In this document: positions 24,736 through 35,037 of the stretch, one piece after another
How the letters are laid out: each line of letters starts with the position of its first letter
Numbering within the stretch: the first letter of the stretch is position 1
Origin: Saprospiraceae bacterium
Lineage (GTDB): Bacteria; Bacteroidota; Bacteroidia; Chitinophagales; Saprospiraceae
Assembly (NCBI GenBank): GCA_025055285.1
Contig: JANWXM010000009.1
Location: 1-64,000 of the forward strand
DNA length: 64,000 bases
Reading direction: 5' to 3'
Notes under the pieces: model-generated
The model's input: only the letters and a program-made list of their open reading frames with translations
Databases searched by the model: none
What the model was told of the DNA's origin: nothing
Made by a program: the position numbers and the translations under genes

Positions 24736-27471
24736 ATGGCTGTACTCATGGCTCGACCCTCGAAGCAAGCACCACCTTCGCCAAATGCCTCCTCTACAAC
24801 TCCGCTTATGGCACAGTATGCGGCGGTGAAAGCTCGGCATCCCGACGCCATCTTGTTGTTTCGAGTGGGCGATTTTTATGAAACATTTGGAGAAGATGCC
24901 ATTAAGACTGCAAATGCCTTAGGTATTGCGCTGACAAACCGCAATAATGGCGGCTCGGATGTAGAACTGGCGGGATTTCCACATCATGCCCTCGACCTGT
25001 ACCTGCCGCGGTTGGTACGCGCCGGCTATCGCGTAGCCATCTGCGAGCAAATGGAAAAGCCTGTGCCAGGTAAAGTTGTCCGCCGCTCCGTAACAGAGGT
25101 CATTACGCCGGGAGTCACTTTTAGCGATGCTCTCCTGGAAAATCGCCAGAACAATTATCTAGCTGTTTTGGCCTTCGGCAAAAGCGACCACTATGGACTA
25201 GCCTTTCTGGACATCAGCACAGGAGAATTTTTCGTTTGTGAAGGCAATACCCTGGTGGTAGATAAATTATTGCAAAGCTTCAAGCCCGCCGAAATAGTAT
25301 TGCCAAAGAGCCGCTTAAAGGAATTTACTACTTACTTTGGCGATAAGTTCTATACCTATACATTAGAAGACTGGATTTTCACGCGCTCCTTCGGCCGAGA
25401 AAAATTATTGCTTCACTTTCAGTGCGTGAGCTTAAAAGGCTTTGGCATTGAGGAACTCGACCTGGCTCAAGCCGCGGCGGGAGCTGCCCTGCACTACCTA
25501 GCTTCTATAGAAAATACTCGACTGGCGCACATTCGACAGATAAGTCGCCTACAAACAGAAGCTTTTGTTTGGCTTGACCGGTTTACCATACGCAACCTAG
25601 AGCTCATCCAGCCCAACCATGAGTCGGGCTCTTGCCTCCTCCATGTGCTTGACCATACAGTTAGCCCCATGGGAGCACGCTTGCTGAAGCGATGGATATT
25701 GTTCCCTCTTACTAACTTGCAGAAAATCAACGAACGTCTGGATGCGGTTGAACTCCTCCTGCGGCATCGTTCACTCGCTCAACAACTCGAAAGCCACTTG
25801 CGCCAGGTGGGTGACCTGGAGCGCCTCGTTGCAAAGGCCTCTGTGAGCAAGATCAACCCTCGCGAATTGCTCCAATTACGGCGAGCCCTTGGCGCGCTGG
25901 ACGTTATCAAACACTTGCTAAAACCAAGCGATACGACAGCTGAAGAGGGTGCATCGGAAGATGTGGAAATAAGCCAGAGCCTGTTTGGTCCTCAAGGAGG
26001 CAGCTTGAGGCGTTTGGGCGAAGCGATCAATCCCTGTGCCCATTTGCGCGAACGCATCAGCGCTCTTATTCATACCGACGCTCCGAGCGACATTCGCAAA
26101 GGCAATGTCATCGCTGACGGAGCACATCCTCAATTAGACGAATTGCGCCACATCGTGCGCCATAGCCGCGAACTTCTTCTCGCCATTCAGCAGCGCGAGG
26201 CCGAGCGAACAGGCATTCCCAACCTAAAAATCGGTTTCAATAGCGTTTTCGGATACTATCTTGAAGTAACAAATAAATGGGCTGACCGCGCTCCAAAAGA
26301 CTGGATACGCAAACAAACTACAGCAAATAGTGAGCGCTACGTTACTGCCGAACTGAAAGACTTAGAAAGCAAAATACTAAGCGCCGAAGAACGTATTCTG
26401 GAACTCGAAGAGCAAATCTTCCGCGAGCTGATAAGTGAGGTAGCCGAATATATCGGTCATATTCAGCAGAATGCTCAAATAGCGGCTCGTTTGGATTGCC
26501 TTCTCTCCTTTGCTACAGCGGCCGAAAAACACCATTATACGCGCCCTTGCCTAGATGACTCTTTGGTCATCGACATCAAAACTGGACGCCATCCCGTTAT
26601 TGAGACGCAATTGCCGCTAGGAGAGACTTACGTGCCCAACGATGTTTTTTTGGATAATGACTCAGCTCAGATCCTACTCATCACAGGCCCCAATATGGCC
26701 GGTAAATCAGCCCTACTGCGCCAGACGGCTCTTATTGTTCTAATGGCTCAAATGGGGAGTTTTGTACCCGCCCAGTCTGCACGCATCGGCATTGTAGACA
26801 AAGTCTTCACGCGCGTAGGAGCAAGCGATAACATAAGCAGTGGCGAAAGCACCTTCATGGTAGAGATGAACGAAACAGCGCTCATTATGAATAACATCAG
26901 CGAGCGTTCACTCATCTTGTTAGATGAAATTGGGCGCGGCACTAGCACCTACGACGGTATTTCCATCGCCTGGAGCATCGCCGAGTATTTGCACAACAAC
27001 AGTCGTGCTCGGCCAAAAACGCTCTTTGCCACACACTATCACGAACTTAACGAACTAGCCGAACGCTACGAGCGCATCCACAATTTTCACATCAGCACAC
27101 GCCAGGTAGGCCAAAAGGTCATCTTTCTGCGCAAATTGGAACCAGGCGGCTCCAATCATTCTTTTGGTATCCACGTCGCCCGTATGGCAGGTATGCCCGC
27201 TGAAATTATCGAACGATCGGAGGAAATCCTCCGTACTCTAGAAGCAGATGGTAGCCGCTTAAGCAAAGAAAAGAAAACTCTTCCTAACCCTGAGCACATT
27301 AGGGCTCGAGTCCAACAGGTACAACCACCCCTTCAACTGCAAATTTTCGATGCCGATGAGTACACGCGCAAGATCCGCGAAGAATTGCTTGCTCTCGATA
27401 TTAACGCTATGACACCTATAGATGCGCTGTGGAAACTGAACGAATTGCGAAAGATAGCAGAGAAGAAGTAA
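24736..27471 (+). CDS. mutS: DNA mismatch repair protein MutS
   Basis: MutS recognises mispaired bases and recruits MutL. The product is about 911 residues from the ATG at 24736; an ATG at 24748 is equally possible, and a GTG at 24643 would add an unlikely tail. Domain I has the mismatch-wedging FxE motif in FRVGDFYETFG. The connector, lever and clamp domains follow, with NLKIGFNSVFGYYLEVTNK in the clamp/lever region. The ATPase domain has Walker A TGPNMAGKSALLRQ (about 650-663), ISSGESTFMVEM (signature), Walker B LILLDEIGRGTSTYDG and LFATHYHELNEL. The end has a helix-turn-helix and a short tail. Length and motifs mark the MutS1 type. No mutL is in the window. Confidence 0.96.
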   Translation: MAVLMARPSKQAPPSPNASSTTPLMAQYAAVKARHPDAILLFRVGDFYETFGEDAIKTANALGIALTNRNNGGSDVELAGFPHHALDLYLPRLVRAGYRVAICEQMEKPVPGKVVRRSVTEVITPGVTFSDALLENRQNNYLAVLAFGKSDHYGLAFLDISTGEFFVCEGNTLVVDKLLQSFKPAEIVLPKSRLKEFTTYFGDKFYTYTLEDWIFTRSFGREKLLLHFQCVSLKGFGIEELDLAQAAAGAALHYLASIENTRLAHIRQISRLQTEAFVWLDRFTIRNLELIQPNHESGSCLLHVLDHTVSPMGARLLKRWILFPLTNLQKINERLDAVELLLRHRSLAQQLESHLRQVGDLERLVAKASVSKINPRELLQLRRALGALDVIKHLLKPSDTTAEEGASEDVEISQSLFGPQGGSLRRLGEAINPCAHLRERISALIHTDAPSDIRKGNVIADGAHPQLDELRHIVRHSRELLLAIQQREAERTGIPNLKIGFNSVFGYYLEVTNKWADRAPKDWIRKQTTANSERYVTAELKDLESKILSAEERILELEEQIFRELISEVAEYIGHIQQNAQIAARLDCLLSFATAAEKHHYTRPCLDDSLVIDIKTGRHPVIETQLPLGETYVPNDVFLDNDSAQILLITGPNMAGKSALLRQTALIVLMAQMGSFVPAQSARIGIVDKVFTRVGASDNISSGESTFMVEMNETALIMNNISERSLILLDEIGRGTSTYDGISIAWSIAEYLHNNSRARPKTLFATHYHELNELAERYERIHNFHISTRQVGQKVIFLRKLEPGGSNHSFGIHVARMAGMPAEIIERSEEILRTLEADGSRLSKEKKTLPNPEHIRARVQQVQPPLQLQIFDADEYTRKIREELLALDINAMTPIDALWKLNELRKIAEKK

Positions 27472-27687
27472 CCGGCATTGGTTCGAGAGAGCAAAATGCC
27501 CTCATACTATCCTGAATTGCTTACCTTTATTCAATAAAAGATACGTTCTTTTTCATACCAGACGACGCAAATATGCGTTGTTTGGCAATGGAAGTTCCTA
27601 TAAAGCAAAAATGGCAACGCGTTTGTTTAATGTCCTATAACTATAGCAAACTTTGGATTTTCACCGTAACCCAAATCTCGTTATACC

Positions 27688-30600
27688 ATGAATCCGATGC
27701 TGCCCAAGCCTTTGCAGCTGCTGATAGCTTTTTCTGCTTTTGCTCACGCAGCCGCTGGTCAGACCAATCTGGAGGAAACACTGGCTCGAGCTAATAAGCA
27801 ATTCGAATTAGGTGCCTTTAATTTAGCCTTGCGCACCTACGAACAAGTGCTGAAAGAACAACCTAATAATACACAGGCACTTGCTCGTACAGCAGATTGT
27901 TATTTTTACCTCAATCGCCCTCAAGAGGCGTTAAGTCGGTACGAGCGAGCCTTGCAAAATGACCCTTCTCCTTCTGAAATTATGTTTCGCTACGGCCGCG
28001 CACTCATGTATACGGGTGACTATTTAGGCGCTAAAAAATGGTTTGTTGCCTATGCTGCGCTAAACAATGCGGTCGGTTCGCATTATGCTCAGATGTGTGA
28101 CTTTGCCATCCAAGCCAGTCGGCGCGAGGGCATATTCAAAGCCTTCAATGAACCCATAAATACCCTTAGCGCTGATTTTGCTCCTGCCTTCTACGGCGAC
28201 CAAATCGTATATAGTTCGTCGCGCAGCGATCTAAAACGCCGAACAAACACTAAATCCAGCAATGATTGGACGGGCAGCGCTTACAACCAACTATTTGTTA
28301 CACGGCGCGGGCCCGATGGCTACTTACAAAACCCAACCTTTCTACGCGAAGATTTAGAAAATACGTTCAACGATGGCCCTGTGAGTTTCTCGGCTAATAA
28401 ACGTCGCGTAGCTTTTTGCCGAAATAATTTTATAGATGGAACGCGGCAAATCGTAGAAAAGGGCACAAGCCTTAGTTTGTACATTGCGGACGTCGTTGAA
28501 GGCAAATGGGTCAACGCACGGGCTTTTCCTTATAATGGTTCTGACTACAGCACAGGATTCCCCTATTTAAGTGCAGACGGAAATACACTTTACTTTGCCT
28601 CCGATCGCCCAGACGGTATGGGTGGATGGGATTTGTATTTCTCTACCTGGAATGGCACTTCATGGTCAATGCCAAAAAATTTAGGAGCGCCTATCAACAC
28701 TCCAGGTAATGAAATTACGCCTTTCCTCGACGGCGATATACTTTACTTTGCTTCTGACTGGCATCCAGGATTGGGAGGCTTTGATATTTTCCGCATTGAA
28801 TTAACTGACCTAGGTACACCTCAAGTCACCCATTTGGGTACAGGCATAAACTCTTCTTATGACGATTACGGCTTCATCTTTGATCCGCAAAGTGGATACG
28901 GCTATTTAACTAGCAATCGCCCCGGCGGACGAGGAAATGAAGACCTCTGGCAAGTACGCAAACAAGTAGATGAGTTTGTCATTGAAGTAGTAGATGCTCA
29001 GCAACGTCCTGTTCCTTATGCCGAAATTGACTTCTCTGCTTGCGGCAGTGTTGCCGGTTTTCGGCAAACCGATGCAACGGGCCGTTACGTCTTCCAGACA
29101 CCCGCTGGCCGCGCCAATTGCCAGGCTATCGTCCGGAAAGAGGGTTACCAGCCCAAACAAGTATCTATCCGAGCCGGAGGAGAGAAAACACTAAAAGTCG
29201 TACTCATAAACAGCATGGCCTCTGCAGCCCGTTTGAGTACTTCGCCTCAGGGTACTAAACCCATCACTTATAGTACGTCTTCTTCAGAGGAGGGCATTCC
29301 CGTTCAAATGGGCAGCATCGAGCGCTTCACAGTTACCGTTGCAGATGCTACGGGTAAACCCATAGCTGATGCCGAGATTAACTTAACGGCCTGTGACTTA
29401 GGCATTCAGCGCACCGACGAAAGCGGAAAGGCAGCATTTTACTATCCCGCCAATACGGAATGCAACCTTATCGTTCGCAAAAACGGTTATGAGGATGCTT
29501 TCATCGCTCTACATCAACAGGCCGGACGCGACTTGTTGGTGCGTCTAAAACCCTCTAACCGCATGCGATACAGTGGAATTGTGCGCGACATACATACCTA
29601 CCGTCCTTTGGCCGACGTTCAGGTAACGGCACGGGCAGAAAGCGGACAGCATGAAACAGTTGCAATTAGCGATGCTTCCGGCAAGTACCATTTGCTGCTT
29701 ATGCCCGACGTGAACTATGCGATTGCTTACGAAAAAGAAGGCTACTTAAAGAGCTCCATTCACGTATCGCCCACAACCCATCGAGACGACGCCCACTACA
29801 CCCTCACTCCTCAACCGGCTCCAAAGCCAGCACAATACTCAGTTGCCAATTCGGCAAATACACCAAAGATGATTTCCGTTGAGGAGCTCAACACCACTCC
29901 TTCTACCTCTAAGGCTCCTTCTCCCAAATCTTTGAAAAAACCCTCACTGACCACAAAAGGCGAGGCCTTTTCAATCCAACTTGCTGCCAACCCCGAGGAC
30001 TTCTCTGCAAGTAGCCTGCGGCGCTACAGCGAATACACTTCCCTAGGCAACCTATATACCGTTCGTGAGGGAAATCTGTACAAGTTGCGCTTAGGGGCCT
30101 ACCCAACCCGCCAGCAGGCCGAAGCGGTACTGGCTCAGCTCGCTCCTGCTGTTAAAAACGCCTTCATCGTGCGAGAAAATCAGCTCAGCTCCAATCTCTT
30201 GGTTGACGCGCCAGCCGAAACCTCGACTCAAGGAATTCAAAGTCCAATAACGTACTCTACCTCAATTGCCTCTATCCCTCCAGCTCAACAATATGCCGTT
30301 GAAGTAGCCTCTTCTCCGGCCGATAAACCTCTGAAAATAAGCGACTACGCTTCCTTAAATCAAGTTGGCCCTCTCTATGTCTGCACGCAGAACGAGGTGA
30401 TGCACCTGCGCTTAGGCCCTTGGGACACACCCACACGAGCCGAAGCAGCGCGCGCCGAAGCTATCCTCAAAGGATTTTCTAATGCCGTAGTAGTGGTAGA
30501 AAACGCCTCCTCTCCTCCTGCGACGCCTACTACTGCGTATGCAAAGACATTGGGTGCACCCATCCTCGAAGCACCTACGGCGACAGAGTACTACATCCGT

Positions 30601-30831
30601 CTATTGGCCACAGAAAAGCCCGAAAATTTCAACGCTCGCCAGATAGAAAGTGTTGGCGGACGTCTGGAAAAATGGCCTCTGCCTGATGGCAAAACAACAG
30701 CTATCATGCTGACGGGCTTTACCCGGTTAGACGACGCTAAACGCGCCGTAGACCGCCTACGCGCCGGTGCCTTCCCAGAGGCTTACATCATTCAAAACGA
30801 ACAAGGGAAAATGCGCCGCTACCGTTATTAG
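27688..30831 (+). CDS. TPR / PD40 propeller / carboxypeptidase-regulatory protein with three SPOR-like domains
   Basis: This is a 1047-residue exported protein (signal MNPMLPKPLQLLIAFSAFAH, then AAAGQ). TPR repeats cover about residues 30-150. A PD40-type propeller follows at about 165-420, with repeats such as GNTLYFASDRPDGMGGWDLY and DILYFASDWHPGLGGFDIF. Two or three carboxypeptidase-regulatory-like Ig modules span about 430-710. Three SPOR-like modules begin near 760, 867 and 967 (FSIQLAANPEDF, YAVEVASSPADK, YYIRLLATEKPENF). TPR-PD40-CarboxypepD_reg is the layout of PorE/SprE-type T9SS periplasmic proteins, which normally end in a peptidoglycan-binding OmpA domain. SPOR domains bind denuded glycan, so they could replace that anchor. 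That it serves the T9SS is inference. Confidence 0.75.
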   Translation: MNPMLPKPLQLLIAFSAFAHAAAGQTNLEETLARANKQFELGAFNLALRTYEQVLKEQPNNTQALARTADCYFYLNRPQEALSRYERALQNDPSPSEIMFRYGRALMYTGDYLGAKKWFVAYAALNNAVGSHYAQMCDFAIQASRREGIFKAFNEPINTLSADFAPAFYGDQIVYSSSRSDLKRRTNTKSSNDWTGSAYNQLFVTRRGPDGYLQNPTFLREDLENTFNDGPVSFSANKRRVAFCRNNFIDGTRQIVEKGTSLSLYIADVVEGKWVNARAFPYNGSDYSTGFPYLSADGNTLYFASDRPDGMGGWDLYFSTWNGTSWSMPKNLGAPINTPGNEITPFLDGDILYFASDWHPGLGGFDIFRIELTDLGTPQVTHLGTGINSSYDDYGFIFDPQSGYGYLTSNRPGGRGNEDLWQVRKQVDEFVIEVVDAQQRPVPYAEIDFSACGSVAGFRQTDATGRYVFQTPAGRANCQAIVRKEGYQPKQVSIRAGGEKTLKVVLINSMASAARLSTSPQGTKPITYSTSSSEEGIPVQMGSIERFTVTVADATGKPIADAEINLTACDLGIQRTDESGKAAFYYPANTECNLIVRKNGYEDAFIALHQQAGRDLLVRLKPSNRMRYSGIVRDIHTYRPLADVQVTARAESGQHETVAISDASGKYHLLLMPDVNYAIAYEKEGYLKSSIHVSPTTHRDDAHYTLTPQPAPKPAQYSVANSANTPKMISVEELNTTPSTSKAPSPKSLKKPSLTTKGEAFSIQLAANPEDFSASSLRRYSEYTSLGNLYTVREGNLYKLRLGAYPTRQQAEAVLAQLAPAVKNAFIVRENQLSSNLLVDAPAETSTQGIQSPITYSTSIASIPPAQQYAVEVASSPADKPLKISDYASLNQVGPLYVCTQNEVMHLRLGPWDTPTRAEAARAEAILKGFSNAVVVVENASSPPATPTTAYAKTLGAPILEAPTATEYYIRLLATEKPENFNARQIESVGGRLEKWPLPDGKTTAIMLTGFTRLDDAKRAVDRLRAGAFPEAYIIQNEQGKMRRYRY

Positions 30832-31004
30832 TGTTTCCAAGGTAATTTAGTCAAACACAGCGGAACAACTCCCTTTGCGAGGTATTTTTAAGAGATGGCT
30901 TCTCGGACTGCACTTCTGGGAAGCGTCCGTTTCTTTTGAGCACATATTGCACGCATGCACCAAAACTGGCGCTTTGCTTTTTCTAGATTTATTCTCGACG
31001 CCTT

Positions 31005-32165
31005 CTATGAGTTCGTCTCGCGGAAATAGCGGCGCGCAAGGCCTTTAACCACTACGAGAACGACAATGGGCAACGCTGCTTCAGGTAAGTTTTGAGGAAG
31101 GAACCCCCATAGAATAAGAGTCAATAGAGCAAGAGCTCCCACTGCCGTAAAGTACGTCTCCGTAAGTTCTGTGCGCTTGATCCGCCAGAAAAATAGGAGG
31201 TGGGTGGGCAACGCCCAGAGCAGGTTCCAATTGTTTTTCGTGGAGGCGTGGTCGGTAGCAAACCACAGCAGGGAAAGAATGAGACCAGCCAAGCCGAGCA
31301 CAAACCAGAACACTACGTCAAATACTTGTTCGGCTCGACGACTGAACATGGTAGCTACCCCCACTGCCGCTATTAAGCACATCACCCACATTGGGTTTCT
31401 GAAAAAGCCGAGCGCCTCATTTGCTTCGGAGGGCAACAACCACTGAAGCTGATGGCGTTCCTCCGCTACCAAAGGAAGAGTATCGGCGAGGCGAGCCCGC
31501 GCAAACATATCGCGCATGTAATCGGGCAAAAACATAAAATCGCGTGCTAAAGCAACGCGGTCGGCTGGCTGCCCTAGGGCCAAATCAATGCCGAAGCGCG
31601 TCCAGAGGCGATTGGCTAGGTAAGGATGCAGCAACTCGCGCATAGTTTTGCCCAGAGGTAGGAATGCTGTATCAAAGGTAATCTGGTAGAAGAGCGCCTT
31701 TTCTACCACATCACGAATACGAGTGGCGCAGTTGTCGTAAAAAAAGTCATAGAGGTAGTATCGATTTTCTTCGCGGGCATTCTCCTCTAGCAACTCAAAT
31801 AAGAATTGGCGCTGTTGAGCATTGAGGTTCAGGATCTGCTCTTGAAAGGGCCGTCCTTCCTGCAAATATGCATATTCCAAATAGCGATAGGGTTCGGTAT
31901 CCAAGTAATAGTACAGCCGACCGCGGCAGAAATTGAGTAAAAAATTGGGTTCGTCGAAGTTGAAAGTGCCATAATTGTAACAGCGATCCAAATTTAGCAC
32001 TGGGTCATAGACGCGCAGCGCACTGTGACCAAATAAGCTGTAAAGCATCGTGCCAGGAGCAACGGTAAGGAGGCTAATTTGGGCCTGATCAGATAGTCTT
32101 GGTTGAGCAAGGGATAGTTGACTCGTAAGTGCGAATAGGACGAAAACAAGCGTGCGACTTTCCAT
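31005..32165 (-). CDS. DUF4105 membrane protein
   Basis: The product is about 386 residues from the ATG at 32165, which gives the signal MESRTLVFVLFALTSQLSLA. The N-terminal half is DUF4105, with LLTVAPGTMLYSLFGHSALR, CYNYGTFNFD and YDFFYDNCATRIRD; the His, Asn and Cys in these blocks suggest a papain/NlpC-like or related hydrolase fold, though activity is not established. The C-terminal half has about five membrane helices, so the conserved domain faces the periplasm. Its start is 33 bases after the stop of the glucosaminidase-LysM gene, so a cell-wall or lipoprotein-related role is plausible. Confidence 0.88.
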   Translation of the reverse strand: MESRTLVFVLFALTSQLSLAQPRLSDQAQISLLTVAPGTMLYSLFGHSALRVYDPVLNLDRCYNYGTFNFDEPNFLLNFCRGRLYYYLDTEPYRYLEYAYLQEGRPFQEQILNLNAQQRQFLFELLEENAREENRYYLYDFFYDNCATRIRDVVEKALFYQITFDTAFLPLGKTMRELLHPYLANRLWTRFGIDLALGQPADRVALARDFMFLPDYMRDMFARARLADTLPLVAEERHQLQWLLPSEANEALGFFRNPMWVMCLIAAVGVATMFSRRAEQVFDVVFWFVLGLAGLILSLLWFATDHASTKNNWNLLWALPTHLLFFWRIKRTELTETYFTAVGALALLTLILWGFLPQNLPEAALPIVVLVVVKGLARRYFRETNS

Positions 32166-32197
32166 GGATGCGCTGAGGAAAAATTTCGAGCATTTTC

Positions 32198-33643
32198 TCA
32201 TTGAATGCGAAGTATCTGTCCAACCTGAATATGGTCGGAGGAGAGCTGATTGATGCGTTTAATTTCGGCGACAGAGATGCCGTATCGGCGGGAGATGCTA
32301 AAGAGCGTGTCGCCACGTTGGACTCGATGAAATACCGTTTGAGGCGACGTTTGATTCACAAGTGGAGCAGGATTTGGAGTCTGCGGCTGCGGAGTCGAGA
32401 TTACTACAGGTGGTTGCGGTGTTGGCTCTGGAATGGGGTCTGTTGGATACGGTACGCCGGTAATTGCAGGTTTTTCTGGGAGCGTTGAAGATGGAGGAGT
32501 AGGAGACGAAGTGGTAGTGTCCGCTCGTTCGAAGGCGGGTTTTTCATCAGGCACGAGCGGTGGAGGTGGAGTGGGTCGCAACGGCAAGGGCGTTCCACGA
32601 TCGCACAAGCGCACCACCTCTCCAGGCTGAGGGCGCCCGCGCAGGCGAATCTTTTCATTGACCATTGGCTCTTGCCCGTAGGTCATGCCATTGCGTTTCA
32701 ACAGGGCATCGAGTTGAATGCCGTACTGTTGAGCAATATCGAGCATTGTCTGACCTGTGCGCACGAAGTGATGCGTAGTGCGCCCGCGCCAGCTACGCCG
32801 TTTGGGCTGTAAGAAAATACGTGTGCCCACCGGCAAGCGGTCGCCGGGAGCAAAAGCGCGGTCGTTGTAATCTGCAACGTCGTTAGGGTCGAGCTGGTAG
32901 ATGCGGGCGATGTCCGCAATCGTTTCGCCTGGGCGCGAGTATACAACCCTAAGGTCGTTGACGTATTGAATACGCTCACGAGGTGGAATGCGCTCCGGCA
33001 CTACTGCACCCGGCGACGGCGCCACAGTAGCACCCGGTTGGTCATATTCATACAAACGCAAGTTTTCAATGAGCTCAATAAGGCGCTCTGCATAGTTCGG
33101 TGAAGTTGCATATCCAGCTGTTTGTAGCCCTATGGCCCAAGCCCGATAATCCGTAGGGTCTAGGTTGAATAAGAACCCGTATCGGGCTGCTCTGCGCGGG
33201 TCTCGAAGAAACTCGCTGTGGTCGAGGAAACTTTCTTCCGGGCGCTCGTAGCGACGGAAACAGGAAGGTATGGGATTTCCACTCGGGTCGCGCTCATCGT
33301 CCTTCTTATAATAAGTGCGACCCGTCCAAGTGCCGCCGCATTTAATACCAAAATGATTATTAGCCCTGACGGCCAACTCACTGCGTCCTGACCCACTTTC
33401 CAAAATGCCCTGGGCGAGCTTGATAGAAGCGGGAATACCCGTGCGTTGCATTTCAGCAATTGCAATGTCTTTAAAGCGTTGAGCGTATTCTAGTTGGACG
33501 TTGCCCGTAGACTTTATTGCTGTAGCAGGCTCAGGCGAACGCAACGGGCGCTCAGGAGTGATAGGTTTCGGACTCCTACAAGCAAACCAAACTATCGAGA
33601 GAAGCAGAGCCCAAAGTGAAGGCAGGTATCTCATCACGGCCAA
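32198..33643 (-). CDS. Lipoprotein glucosaminidase with three LysM domains
   Basis: The product has 481 residues. The signal is lipoprotein-like (LPSLWALLLSIVWFAC); an in-frame Met at 33634 is an alternative start. Residues about 50-200 are a GH73-type mannosyl-glycoprotein endo-beta-N-acetylglucosaminidase domain (SIKLAQGILESGSGRSELA, with the presumed catalytic Glu in ILESG, then NNHFGIKCGGTW). Three LysM modules follow, near 235-285 (SRPGETIADIARIYQLDP), 300-345 (HHFVRTGQTMLDIAQQYG) and 435-481 (HRVQRGDTLFSISRRYG). A Pro/Thr-rich linker lies before the last. LysM binds peptidoglycan, so the enzyme probably cuts the wall from a lipid anchor. It has a tandem paralogue just upstream. Confidence 0.9.
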   Translation of the reverse strand: MAVMRYLPSLWALLLSIVWFACRSPKPITPERPLRSPEPATAIKSTGNVQLEYAQRFKDIAIAEMQRTGIPASIKLAQGILESGSGRSELAVRANNHFGIKCGGTWTGRTYYKKDDERDPSGNPIPSCFRRYERPEESFLDHSEFLRDPRRAARYGFLFNLDPTDYRAWAIGLQTAGYATSPNYAERLIELIENLRLYEYDQPGATVAPSPGAVVPERIPPRERIQYVNDLRVVYSRPGETIADIARIYQLDPNDVADYNDRAFAPGDRLPVGTRIFLQPKRRSWRGRTTHHFVRTGQTMLDIAQQYGIQLDALLKRNGMTYGQEPMVNEKIRLRGRPQPGEVVRLCDRGTPLPLRPTPPPPLVPDEKPAFERADTTTSSPTPPSSTLPEKPAITGVPYPTDPIPEPTPQPPVVISTPQPQTPNPAPLVNQTSPQTVFHRVQRGDTLFSISRRYGISVAEIKRINQLSSDHIQVGQILRIQ

Positions 33644-33701
33644 CGAGTGTGCTTTAGGTTATAGGCTTATGCAAAGATGCATGCTTTGCATACAACGCCT
33701 A

Positions 33702-34970
33702 TTATCGAACGCGCAGTGTTTGACCTGGGCGAATAGCATCGTCGCGTACACCAGGATTTAATCGGCGCAGAGAGGCCACAGTGGTCCGATAGCGCCGAGC
33801 AATGCGCATCAATGTATCGCCGCCTTCGACGCGGTGATAAACCTCCACTTCGCCTGTCTGCATATTAATCGCCACTGGCGTAGCTTTCTCAGAAAGAGAA
33901 TCCGAGGCCAATGGCAAAAAAGTCGCATTCTTCTCCTTGAGTGCAGCAGGCGATATCTCTCCTTGTAGCCTAGGCAATCGCCCATCCCACGCCACACTGT
34001 CGCGCTTCATTGGCACTCCTTTTATGTCTAAACAAGAAATTCCCGTGGGCCTCAACGTGATGAGCGTGTGGGCCGACAGCGGCACATCTGGCAGATAGGC
34101 ATTGTACTGCTGAATGGCTCTCAACTGCACACCATAACGCTGAGCAATTTGTCGCAGGGTTTGGCCTCGAGCTGCTCGGTGCACTGCGGGCGCCTCAGAG
34201 GCTAGAGTTGCGCTTTTGGGTTCGATGAAGACAGGGTCGCCTAACTGCAAGGGCTCATCTAGAGCGTATAAGCTGTCGTTAAAGACGACTAGAGAATCTA
34301 CTGGAACTTGATAGAGGGCAGCAATTTGCTGAAGTGTTTCTCCTTCGCGCGCCTGTACTAAGCGCGATCCATTCAAAGTAGCCACGCGTTTGGGTGCTGT
34401 CCGACCATTTTTTACCTGTTGGTCGTATTCATATAACTGATGGTGCTCGATGTAGAAAATTAGTCGCTCCGCATAATGGCTTACGGGCGAATAACCGGCC
34501 TTTTGCAACCCTTGGGCCCAACTTTTGTAGTCTAATGGGTCAAGTTCAAAGAGAAAACCGTAACGGTCTTTCTTTTCAGGGAGCAGCAAAAAGGCGCTGT
34601 GATCCACATATGAAGCAATGACGTGAGGATACTTGCGAAAGCACGACAACACTGGCCGACCTTTCTTGTCGAATTCATCGTCATTTTTGGCGTAGGTCTG
34701 TCCATTCCAGTTTTTGCCGCATTTTAGACCGAAGTGATTATTAGCTCGTTGGGCCAGTTCACTTGTACCTGCTCGCGTTTCTAGGAGAGCCTGAGCCAGT
34801 TTAATACTAGCCGGCACACCGCTGCGCTCCATTTCATCCATAGCGATATCCCGATAACGCAAGATGTAAAGCCGGCGCAAGGAGTCCATTTCCCGGTCTA
34901 GATCTTTCTGGGAAAACAAAGAAGTAGGGACTAAACAACCCAACCCTACTACAGCAAGCCAGAGGCGCAT
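33702..34970 (-). CDS. Secreted glucosaminidase with LysM domains, tandem paralogue
   Basis: This 422-residue protein has a cleavable signal (MRLWLAVVGLGCLVPTSLFS) rather than a lipobox. The catalytic GH73-like domain (SIKLAQALLETRAGTSELAQ, NNHFGLKCGKNWNGQTYAKN) is collinear with that of the neighbour 58 bases downstream. Three LysM-like modules follow: VQAREGETLQQIAALYQVP, VHRAARGQTLRQIAQRYGVQ and YHRVEGGDTLMRIARRYR. The pair clearly arose by duplication. One copy kept or gained a lipid anchor and the other is predicted to be soluble in the periplasm, suggesting different sites of action on peptidoglycan. Confidence 0.9.
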   Translation of the reverse strand: MRLWLAVVGLGCLVPTSLFSQKDLDREMDSLRRLYILRYRDIAMDEMERSGVPASIKLAQALLETRAGTSELAQRANNHFGLKCGKNWNGQTYAKNDDEFDKKGRPVLSCFRKYPHVIASYVDHSAFLLLPEKKDRYGFLFELDPLDYKSWAQGLQKAGYSPVSHYAERLIFYIEHHQLYEYDQQVKNGRTAPKRVATLNGSRLVQAREGETLQQIAALYQVPVDSLVVFNDSLYALDEPLQLGDPVFIEPKSATLASEAPAVHRAARGQTLRQIAQRYGVQLRAIQQYNAYLPDVPLSAHTLITLRPTGISCLDIKGVPMKRDSVAWDGRLPRLQGEISPAALKEKNATFLPLASDSLSEKATPVAINMQTGEVEVYHRVEGGDTLMRIARRYRTTVASLRRLNPGVRDDAIRPGQTLRVR

Positions 34971-35037
34971 CGTTTTCTCGTTGTTTTGTAATCGGTCTTA
35001 TATACGCAGGCGAAGGTAGAAGGTTTCGTCGACGCAC

